DNA from: Tolypocladium sp. Sup5 PDA-1
Taxonomy: Eukaryota; Ascomycota; Sordariomycetes; Hypocreales; Ophiocordycipitaceae
Reading direction: 5' to 3'
Length of the DNA: 64,000 nucleotides
Assembly: GCA_000750105.3 (NCBI GenBank)
Contig: JPHH03000009.1
Span: 372,001 to 436,000, forward strand
The notes under the pieces are model-generated. The model saw nothing but the letters and a program-made list of their open reading frames with translations. It did no database searches and had not been told where the DNA came from. Within the stretch, counting starts at the first letter, position 1; every line of letters starts with the position of its first letter. Positions 55,512 through 64,000 of this stretch are shown in pieces. Position numbers and translations under genes: made by a program.

Positions 55512-57308
55512 TCACGGCATCACCAGCCCAATACCGCTGCAGTGGTCCTCGTCCAGCTGGTTCTTCTTGTTCACGCCGCCAGCAATGTGGTTCATCTTGT
55601 AGTTGAACAGGTAGTAGTGCAACTGCCCGTCGCCGCCGCCAAACTTCTGCTGCTCGAGGAACAGCGCATTGTCCATGAGGGTCAGGGCGTTGAAGACGTC
55701 AAAGTTGTGCCGCTTGGCCAAGATGAGGGCGTCATTGACGAGGCCGTTGAGGCGCGTCTTAAGCGCGGGCTTGTCGAATGGCTTCTGGAGGCCCGTCTCG
55801 GAGGCGTAGTAGAAGAGATAGGCGACGCGCAGGACTTTGTGCTTCGGGTTGTTGATGATCGAGGACTCGACGCAGAAGAAGGAGAAGAAGTCGGTAATGT
55901 TCTTGTTGTTGTCCTGGGCGCACAGTCAGCATGACTAGGAAAGGGGAATTTCTACGGGGGTGCTCTACCTCGACGACGTATGACCAGATGACCTGCTCAG
56001 TCTTGGGCTTGGGGAGGAACCAGTGGTGCGCCTCCTCCTTGGTAAACTCAGGCGCCATGTCAAACCGGTCAAGGTATCGCTTGAGCAAGCTCACAACCCC
56101 ATCGAGGTCCTTCTCCGTCATCGCGCGCAGGCCCTTGGTCGACGTGTTCTCCGGCAGCGCATACTTGCGAATCTGATACGCTGGCTTGCTCCCTGCCGGC
56201 AAGGGGCTGAAGCCGCAGTCGTTGAGCTTCTGCCAATTGATGGAGCGGTGGAAGTAGCGGCAGGTGCTGACGGGCTTGGGCAGGACGATGCCGGCCGTGT
56301 ACAGCCCCTGCCAGATGCCGTCGAGGTTGCTGATGCGGGTCACCTCCTTGATGAGCAAGGGGGCGAGGCGCTTGCCGCGCAGCTTCTTGTGTATGCAGAG
56401 GAAGTTGACTTCGGAGCACATGACGGTCTTGTCGCGGACGCGGAGACGGACGGGGACGGCGGAGATGAAGGCGACGAGCTTGCGGGACTGCGAGGCGCGG
56501 ACGCCGACGTGGTACTGCTTTTTCCAGCCGGGGGCCATCATCGCCCTGCGCAACGTTAGCATCAGCGTGCAGTAGCCCATGGCAGAGCGCATGGTGGCGG
56601 ATGGAGGGCCGTGTACCATCGCAGGATGGAGGGCGAGTAGTTGAACCGGAACATGGCCTCGTCGTCCTCGACGTAATGGCCGTTCAGCAGCTCGTACACC
56701 TCCTTGATCTCCTCGTCGCTGTTGAGGTCCATGGTCACCCACTCGAAGCCCGCGACGAGCGGCTGCGGATCCTTGGACACCTCCTCGACCGTCTGGACCC
56801 TGAGCGGGCCCTCCTCGATGACCTTTTCGTCCTCGCCAAACTTGGGCACCGGCTGCGTCTGCCAGAACTTGTACGCGCCCATGTCCTTGACGTTCTTGCC
56901 CGCAGCGGCCAGCCCCGTCATGATGTCCTGCAGGTTCATCGACTTGAGCATGTTGGCCGTCTGCTCGGGCGTCGGGTCCGCGCTGCCAGACGCCTGCGAC
57001 ACCTCCTGCGACAGGCTGGGGTTGAGGGCCAGCAGCTCCTTCATCTGCTGCGGCGTGAGCCCGCTGATGGCCTTTTTTATCTCCGACTCCTGATCGGTGG
57101 ATTTCCCCGTCAGCAGCTCCTTGGCCTTCTTCCGCTTCGACTTCTTCTTCTTGCCGCTCGAGGCCGGGGCTCCGACGGCGGCGTCGCCTGCGGTCGTCGT
57201 GGGCTCGTCATCGTTATCTTCGGACTCGATCTCGGCCTGCTTGCCCTTGAGCTTGGCGTCCGTCTCGTCGACGATGGGCTCGACGGGCTTGGACTCCTCG
57301 GGTGGCAT
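55512..57308 (-). CDS. NMT1: Glycylpeptide N-tetradecanoyltransferase (NMT)
   Basis: Attaches myristate from myristoyl-CoA to N-terminal Gly of proteins; essential in fungi. Three exons, 57308-56617, 56545-55969 and 55913-55512, with introns of 71 and 55 nt, give 556 aa. The N-terminal third includes a Lys-rich segment (GKKKKSKRKKAKELL), as in ribosome-associated NMTs. Family blocks: QTQPVPKFGE, GFEWVTMDLNSDEE, YHVGVRASQSRKLVAFISA, CSEVNFLCIHKKLR (oxyanion and CoA region), GLYTAGIVLPKP, CRYFHRSINWQKL and DVFNALTLMDN. The C-terminal carboxylate is catalytic in NMT; here the protein ends GIGLVMP, with Pro where the best-known orthologues end in Leu. The start at 57308 lies before the low-complexity head. 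Confidence 0.95.
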
Positions 57309-57791
57309 GTTGATTTATCGCTGTGCCTGGCACGTGGATGTAGAGTTTGGAGGAGAAGCTAAGGTCAACGTTGCAACAACCGAAGGCAGCGGGAGCTCTT
57401 TGGTGGGGTGGTGCCTGGTGGGATGATTGGTGATTGCGGGGTTGAGTTGGCGGCCCCTCGGAAGTCTGGTGTGTGAAGGCGGCTCCAACCTTATATTCCC
57501 CCATATTTCCCCTGTGCCTTGCAATTACTTCGAGCTAGGTACATCATAATAATACGTAGGTTGGTACGTTTATTTACTTCGGAATTGCACATCATAAAGG
57601 TCCACGATCAATTGGATTGGTTGTGGGTGACATGCATTGCTACACCTGCACACAGCCACAATAGCTGCCTGAGATGCAGAGATCAAGGTTTCAGGCTTCC
57701 CCGGCTCCGGGTCTCGATTCCAAGAGTTCTAGTCTGTCACACAATGTAGGTGAATAACAGGTGTACTTTGTTAAAGAAGTCGGCCGATGCT
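57309..57791. other. Intergenic between NMT1 and ABHD12-like gene
   Basis: About 480 bp upstream of the NMT start and downstream of the next minus-strand gene. No recognisable element. Confidence 0.4.
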
Positions 57792-59259
57792 TCATGTGTA
57801 AGCAGTTCCATGGTAGTCAAAGGATCGCATAATGGCCAGCGCCACTGGCGCATATCCCATGATGGGGTCGTGACCTTGACGGAGCATCAGCAAAAGTAGC
57901 CGCAGGCAGACAACTATACTCACCTCCGTATGGGAACAGCTCTTGCCGGATGATTATGTCTGGGTTTGACCTCCACGTGGTGACAAACGCATCCTTGCCT
58001 TTGCGGAGTGTTCGCTGTTCCTTCCACGCCTCAAACTCGCCATGATCCAGACTGCCCGCCGTCTCATTTGCTGCGGCGCGGAAGAGCTTGTTGTCTTCGG
58101 TCCACGGTATGTCTCTGTCATTTTTCGCATGCACCATGCTGAGGCGCAGCCTTGTCTTGGTGTGCCGGACGATGTTGGTCAGCCGGTCCGCCGAATGCCA
58201 CTTGTCCACAATGAATCGATCGAGCAGCCGGACGAAAGACGGCCAGGCAGCAAACGGTCCCAGGAGCGGGATGAACCCGCCGATGCGATAGCCGCTCAGC
58301 ATTGACGCCAGATCGCCAAAGCCAGCAACGAGGACGATGCCGGCGAATTCGACACCCTTGAGGGCATGTCTCTCCGCTACGCCGCTGACGACGGCGGTTC
58401 CAAGACTGTGTCCGAGGAGGACAATTCTGCTTGGCGGGATACCAGCCACATTGACTGCCCACTCAACGAGCGTGGAAGCGTCTGAGATCAGGCCATTCTC
58501 GCTGGGAACGCCCGTGGAGTGGCCGAAGCCGCGGTAATCAATGGCCACGACGTGGTATGATGAAGTGTCCGTCAAGGCGTGGTAGGTGTCTGGCCTGACT
58601 GCCTGCGCGATGTGGCCCGCGTTCTGCCAGTTGTAAGCTGAGATGATATTACCAAGAAATCCGTTTTGGTTGGGGGTCCAAACGCACCCCGTGAACTGCG
58701 CGATGTCAGCTTGATAGACCGCTCAAGGCATCACAGCCCAGCCGGCCAGGGACGTACAGTAGAGAACCAGCCTCGCTTCCGGGTCTTCCTTCAGCAGCCG
58801 GAATGATTCAGTCTCTGCAAAGTTTGGAGACAGCCCTGGCGGCTGGTTCGCGAGTGAGGTTTCATGCTTCAGGTACAGGGGAAGTGGCAGAATGTGCCAC
58901 GCGTAAACGCTCTCTCCATCAGGCGTGTCCAATGTGAAGGGCGTCACTTGATTGGCTATCCAGGTTTAATCAGCGCGCGTCTTCCAGACTTGGCTCGCTG
59001 TGTTGACCAACTGGCGAATCCCCAACTCTCGGGGCGGTTGACGTCTGACCATAACAGGGTGTTTATCTTGTGGGCGTACAAGGCGCTGTGCTCCCAGCGT
59101 GAGACACTCCAACTGACATACGACCTTGTGCAACTTGACCACTCACTGTCTTTGGAAGAAGGGCGTCACTAGTAGGCCGAGGAAGACGGTGTAAAAGGCA
59201 AAGGGGGCAGCAATGAGGGCGATGCCAGTCCACAGCAAGGGGTGTAGCGGCACAGCCAT
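57792..59259 (-). CDS. ABHD12-like serine hydrolase, membrane-anchored
   Basis: Six exons, 59259-59147, 59085-59012, 58955-58758, 58695-58688 (8 nt), 58623-57924 and 57874-57792, give 391 aa. Residues about 8-33 (PLLWTGIALIAAPFAFYTVF) form an N-terminal membrane span. The middle has NQVTPFTLDTPDGES, a strand common in ABHD12/13-type hydrolases. The oxyanion HGN is assembled by the 8-nt exon: LVLY, then FHG, then NAGHIAQ. The nucleophile is GHSLG in SRIVLLGHSLGTAVV; an acid candidate lies in MVHAKNDRDIPW and a terminal His in the last exon (HDPIMGYAPVAL). ABHD12 relatives act on lysophospholipids or monoacylglycerols; the true substrate is unknown. The donor of intron 2 (GTTGGT) is weak, so the exon 2/3 junction is the least certain part. 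Confidence 0.8.
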
Positions 59260-60189
59260 GGCTGCAGCTCAGTGCCGTATCCAAGCGCGTAACGTCTTAC
59301 AGGGAACAGCGATGGACACTGAAACGAGGCGGCAATTGCGCAGAAGCAAGCATGGCGGGAGGGAACATTAATCGATACGAAGTAGTATTGTTATATGCAA
59401 AAGAGCTGTGAATCGCGATGGTTCGCGCACAAGCCGAGGGAAAGCAGTCAGCTTTGCGGGTACCTGGACGACACCAGCGGTTTGCAGCGTCGGCAGGTCG
59501 CTTTCAGCCCACGCACCTGTTCGTAATGCGGCCCCACTGGTGGACAGCTGACTAAGAGCAGAGCCTCCAGGCAACCTCACTGGAGCCCCTCCAGCCGCAG
59601 CGCTCCCATCGCTCGCGTGTAACGCGTCTTTCTGTGCGACTTCGGGCTGGTTCGGACGGGAGACGCCTGATCTGGAGACTCGTGACAGATACCAAGGTAT
59701 CGTCGCCAGCGAGGATACTCGGGCCATCGGCGAGGGATCGGTGAGCGAGTCGGCAAGGCCAACAAACCCTGCAGCTTCTGTAGCACCCGTTGGTTGCTTT
59801 TGCTGTCTCTGCCAATCCGGCAAACCCCATTTAGGTGCTCCGACGTGAGTACACGAGCTGTGCTTGTACTCCGCCTTGATCCTCCAGGCCAATCACGCGC
59901 CGCACCTCCACGACCTCGACCTTGATCTCGACCTCAACCTCGACCTCCAGCTCCCATCATCCACCCGCCTCCTGCACCTCGCAGCCGCTGCTTCGCTCAT
60001 TCACGCCATTCACGCCATTCGCTCCTTCTTGCGTCAACCGAGCGCGCCTCACGTGCGACGGCTCCAGCGAGCGCCTCTCTTCACCACAGCCTGCGAGCTT
60101 CGCATGCCGCCCTTATGATGGTCTGCACGCTTCCCGCCGCCGTCTAAATCGAACTCTTCAGCCCACTCGTGTCGCTGGCGCCCGTCGCG
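59260..60189. other. Divergent promoter region (0.93 kb)
   Basis: Spacer between the ABHD12-like gene (minus) and SWC3 (plus). A GA/TC-rich stretch encoding CGACCTC-type repeats lies at about 59918-59955. No gene. Confidence 0.45.
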
Positions 60190-62554
60190 ATGGAGAAAAA
60201 GAGGAAGCTCCCGCCCCGAGCGGCGGCTCGTGAGCAGGCTGCCAAAAAGCGAAACGTCACGCCTCGCGAGCAATCGTCGACTCCAGCTCCAGTAGAGCCC
60301 GTCCGCGAGCCTACGCCGCCTCCTCCGCCCCCCCCGCCGCTGCCCACGTCGATTCAGGTCGGAAAGCCGTTGCCCACGGTGGAGGATGCGCAGCCCGGCG
60401 ACCTGTCTACCAAGGAATATCAGTCTATATCCGAGAGGTAAGCGTGCGGGTTCCATGGGCACAGCGTCCTGCCAAGAGCACCGCAACTAACTGTATCCTG
60501 ACAACAGCGGCGTCCTCGCCGAGTCCCTCTCCCGCTCGCGCCAGAAATGGATCAGCGAGGGCCTGTTCGAAAAGTTCTGGACCAAGCCATACAAGCGCAA
60601 AGGCGTCCTGCACGAGGACCCCAAAAACCCGCCCAAGGATAGCATGACAAAGGTCGGCACTGTCACCATCACCATCGAGCCACACATTGTCGAAGCCACC
60701 ATGTTCGCTGTCAAGGCGTCCAAGCTCCCTCCCCAGCAGCAGCCACAACAATCCGAAAAGCAACAGCAACAACCGCCGGGGCTCCAGCAAAACTCGCAAT
60801 TACAGGCACAGCCCAAGCAGCAGCCGCAGCCGCAGCCAGCACCCGCGCGGCCTGTGCTCCAGTACGGCCCTCCCAACGGCTCCATGCCTCCTCCGCCTAC
60901 GCCGCCATCAACAGCAGTGGCCACTCCTACCGCCGCAGCGGGCACTCCCAAACTTGCACCACATAGCCCTGCGACAAATCCGCCTCAAAGCTCACAATCA
61001 CCCACACCCCAGCAACGGCCTCCTGTCCCAGCAGCCCAACCGCCGAAAGCAGCGTCTCCTGCACTGGCGGTTAATAATGGCGCGTCATCTGCCAGCCCCG
61101 GCATCCCGCCTCGGCCTTCTCCAGCGCCATCACCTCTGTCTCAAGCGGCCACCCCACAAGCAGCAGCAAACCGACCGCCATCAAACCCTCCTCCCAGGCC
61201 AGCCTTCGCACCTCCGCCGGCCAATACTCCGTTGGCACATCCTGCGGCCCGGCCTCCGGTGGTGAACGCTACCCCGGCTCCGTCACCGACAGCAGCCAGA
61301 CCGCCAGCGCCGGGCGCTCCGGGCACTGCCGCACCAAAGCCAGCTTGCAATGACCCGGTCATTGCGCTTCTGGCCCAGAAGGCTTGTGGAGACCCGGAAC
61401 TCCGCGAGTTGATGAAGAGGGTCGCAGCTGGGCAAGCAAAGGATGGGGAGTTGGCAAAGTTTCAGAAAATTATTGATCAGCTGAATGCGGAATACAAGCA
61501 GAGGGGTGGCCAGCAAGGACCGTCGGCGGACAGGCTGCTTGTGGATGGCCGGACCGTCAAGTACTTTGCGGATGAGGTACGGACAATTCTGGACATTGTC
61601 CTGGCCTCAAATCCACACCAGAAATCCACGGAATTGCGGCCGCCACCGCGGAGCGATCCCTTGGTCGTCCTTCTCGTCAAGACGGCGCTGGAGGACCAGA
61701 GGACGAAGGACATGATTCGCCGAATTGCTGAAGGGCGACCTGGCTTCACCGACGCGCAAGACCTCAAGGAGATTCTCGACAGACTGCATCGGGACGCAAA
61801 GACTGTCCCCAAGGGTCCTCCTCCTGTACCTCAACCGCCACCAGCAAAGCAACCGATGCCGAACGGGCTGCCCAATGGCCATGCCAAGGCCGCCAACTCC
61901 AATACTGTGCAGCATGCGAACCCCCAGGCCTTGCGCTCAAAGGGGCCTCCACCTGTTGCTCGGCCAGACATCTCGGCTGTTGTGTTTGACCTTGGCAACG
62001 GAGACCGGTATCTGTTTCCCAAGTATAGTATCCTGGAGTTTCTACCGACGCAATCTGGACAACAGGTGGTGGCGTCGTTCCTGATCGTTCGCAAAGGCAG
62101 CATCTCGGATTACGGAGGAGACCCAACTCTGGACTATTATCAGCCCCTCACAATTCGCCTCCAAACAAGCACTGGCCGCCATTTGGAGAATCTGGCAAGG
62201 GTCGTCGCGCCACAAGACGAAGTACGACGATACATGGATGATGTTATGGACAACATGACGCGTGCAGAGTACATTTTGCTGGCCATGCGGCTACCCCGAT
62301 TCGAACGGGGCAGTGATCAGGATGCGTCTGCCGCGATAGATGAGCCGAAAACGGATAACTCCACGCCCAAGTCTGATGCAGAGCCAGAACGCAGCCAGGC
62401 CCCGAAGCCTGGCGTGCTCTGGACCACGGGTCCCGCCAACAAGCTGTTAGACGCGTCTGATACAATCAAGTTCAGAGATCCGGAGCAAGAACGCCAGACC
62501 AAATACGAGCAGCTCATTCGATCTGTTGCGGCGAGGGATAGGGAGGCTATTTAG
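60190..62554 (+). CDS. SWC3: SWR1 chromatin-remodelling complex subunit Swc3
   Basis: The SWR1 complex swaps histone H2A for H2A.Z at promoters; Swc3 is a fungal-specific subunit. Two exons, 60190-60437 and 60508-62554 (70-nt intron, GTAAGC..CAACAG), give 764 aa. The N-terminal Swc3 domain is split by the intron: LSTKEYQSISE then SGVLAESLSRSRQKWISE and FEKFWTKPYKRK. Between about residues 165 and 380 the protein is a Pro/Gln/Ala-rich low-complexity stretch. A conserved C-terminal half follows with helical repeats (DPVIALLAQKACGDPELREL and DPLVVLLVKTALEDQRTKDM), then an ISAVVFDLGNGDRYLFPKYS block. The start at 60190 (MEKKRKLPPRAA) is basic and may act in nuclear import. The Swc3 N-domain makes the call firm; the role of the C-terminal part is not known to me. 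Confidence 0.88.
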
Positions 62555-62981
62555 CGATGGGCATTGCTGGTGTTGGAGCCTGGCGCAATGAGTTGTACTA
62601 GATACAATGTTTGTCACGAACTGTTGTCACAATGGAAGCTTCATGGACGGACCGGAAGTGTCCGGACGCCGGAAACAGGAACTGGGAGTATGGGATCATG
62701 ACTGGGAGACCCAGGAAGTTGGCGAATGCAAGTATAACTTTGAATTTTTTGTGAGCGACTGACTTGAATACCATATTAAGTACCTAGCTATACGTTGAAG
62801 AGGTGCCACATCCACCAAGTTGCGATGCGGTTTTGTTTCGTCGCGTCCATTTACGTCCATCCGTCAAACCAAAGAGTTCAACCACGTGCCTTGACCCGAC
62901 TAGAACCTGAACCTCGCCCAGCACGGTCCTCTTTATCATCCAGCCTGCTCCCCGATGGGCGAACATGAAGTTTGCGGCGTC
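62555..62981. other. Convergent spacer
   Basis: About 430 bp between SWC3 (plus) and the broken gene on the minus strand. No recognisable element. Confidence 0.4.
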
Positions 62982-63811
62982 TCAAATCTCCTCATCCTGC
63001 CACAAGATCTTGAAGTTCTGCTCAACGTCGATGTTGCTGATTTCGACCAGGTCCCGAACGACCAGCCACGGGAGGTCGCTCAGGAACGCCGGCATGCTGT
63101 CCCAGCCGCTGGCGTCGTGGACGAGGCCGATGAGCAGCTGAACGTCCAGGCATTAGCTCTTGCAAAGAACACCGGGGGGTTGGCCTACAATGTTATCCAT
63201 GAGGACTTCGAAGGTCGGGGCCTGGACAACGGGCAGCCACCAATCTTGGATGCGGCAGGTGGTCTTCAACTGGTAGGTGGCGGCGCGTAAGGCGTGGAGA
63301 GCCTGCTCCATGTTAGCACCTCCGGCCATTGAGACGCGTCTCCTCGAGGGCGTTTCGCACCTCGAAGTATTCGGCCCGGGTCAGCGTCTTGTAAATGGGC
63401 TTCTGGGCGTACACCAGAGCGTGCCACTTTTCCTGGAGGGCGCGTCTTCAGCACAAACCGCATACACTCGTCACGCAGACAGCGGCGGAAAAGTCTCACG
63501 ATGGATGGGTCGAAGAAGTTGCAAGCGGGCGGCACGAGCTTCTGCAGCTTCATCTGCCCCTTAACCACGTCCAGGAGCAGGTTCTTCAGGATCGTGGTGT
63601 GGACGGGCCACACGGCCATCTCGTTCTGGAAGAGCAGCTTGTGCGGCTCGGCGAAGGAGAGGTTCATCTGCCGCAACGACCGCGTGCCGTTCCAGTCCCA
63701 GTAGCCCGTGGCGGGAATGGGATAGGCGTTGTGTGGGCTGAGCTGTCCGGCGGCGGGCTGGATCAAGTGCCCAGCGAGGATTGCAGCGACGACGCTGAGA
63801 AGTTTCACCAT
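62982..63811 (-). pseudogene. Secreted-protein gene with two frameshifts and a stop
   Basis: It starts at 63811 with a secretion signal (MVKLLSVVAAILAGHLIQ). The first frame reads to DECMRFVL, near 63449. An extra base moves the next part (RALQEKWHALVYAQKPIYKT) to a second frame. A second extra base near 63324 moves the rest (MEQALHALRAATYQLKTTCR) to a third frame. In that frame TAA at 63155-63153 interrupts, after which CLDVQLLIGLVHDASGWDSM continues to the TGA at 62984-62982. All pieces read as clean protein in one order. The family is not recognised; it could be a fungal-specific secreted protein of about 270 aa. No intron of acceptable size fits the breaks. Confidence 0.65.
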
Positions 63812-64000
63812 GGTGTTCGAGATTCTTGTAAGGGCTTGACAACGAAGGCCGTGGATAGGGCTGACGATGTCAATGTGCTGTGTAGGACTCACGAACGCGA
63901 GTGGCTGTTGGTAGGGATACCATGTTGTTTATGTTTACTGGCTCGCTTATGGTGATCCACGATCAGGCAGACCACACGGAATAGCCTTTTCTGTGCGGCG
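63812..64000. other. Right-edge stretch
   Basis: About 190 bp upstream of the broken secreted-protein gene. Nothing recognised before the window ends. Confidence 0.4.

Noticed and set aside
62295..62313. CCCCGTTCGAATCGGGG on the minus strand looks like a tRNA T-arm
   Set aside because: It lies inside SWC3 coding sequence (LPRFERG), and no matching D-arm, anticodon arm or acceptor stem can be formed around it.

Overview
The window reads as nuclear DNA of a filamentous ascomycete (Pezizomycotina, probably Sordariomycetes and perhaps Hypocreales). Genes lie on both strands with short introns of about 50-150 bp, GTRAGT/GTACGT-type donors, CTRAC-like branch sites and YAG acceptors. The families are typically fungal: TFIID Taf2, Swc3, Sas4, the Vrg4-type GDP-mannose transporter, DUF7707-like GPI proteins, HET proteins and ankyrin proteins. 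Coding DNA is GC-rich and some intergenic DNA is AT-rich. The species call is inference; no search was run. Gene models were built by hand from reading frames and splice signals. No tRNA, rRNA or CRISPR array was found.

Layout. 1-15.4 kb holds five minus-strand housekeeping genes: TAF2, argininosuccinate synthase, a Sas4-domain protein, an IQ-motif protein and a Ypt35-like PX protein. 18-38 kb is mixed: a GPI-anchored Cys-rich protein, a broken Fic gene, a choline/ethanolamine phosphotransferase, an HD hydrolase, an uncharacterised gene with an NTase-like look, an NAD(P) reductase, the GDP-mannose transporter, a large membrane protein and an intronless two-HKD phospholipase D-like protein. 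37.9-46.9 kb is a graveyard of accessory genes: a broken secreted-protein gene, an ankyrin relic, a HET relic, a C2/AGC-pseudokinase/ankyrin gene with a frameshift, a Ty3/Gypsy fragment and an APH-family relic. An F-box gene and a Cys-rich secreted-protein gene follow. 50.9-62.6 kb is again intact: glutaminyl cyclase, ribophorin II/Swp1, two alpha/beta hydrolases, N-myristoyltransferase and Swc3. A further broken secreted-protein gene lies at the right edge.

The core genes splice cleanly into full-length proteins of family-typical size. Seven accessory genes carry frameshifts, stops or both, and every in-frame stop seen is TAG or TAA. This points to real decay rather than uniform sequencing error, though error cannot be excluded without reads. 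Several core genes share pathways: TAF2, Sas4 and Swc3 act on chromatin and transcription; Vrg4 and Swp1 act in protein glycosylation; ARG1 acts in arginine synthesis. No co-regulated cluster is evident. Two models need very small internal exons: 10 nt in argininosuccinate synthase, and 8 nt carrying the HG motif of an ABHD12-like hydrolase.
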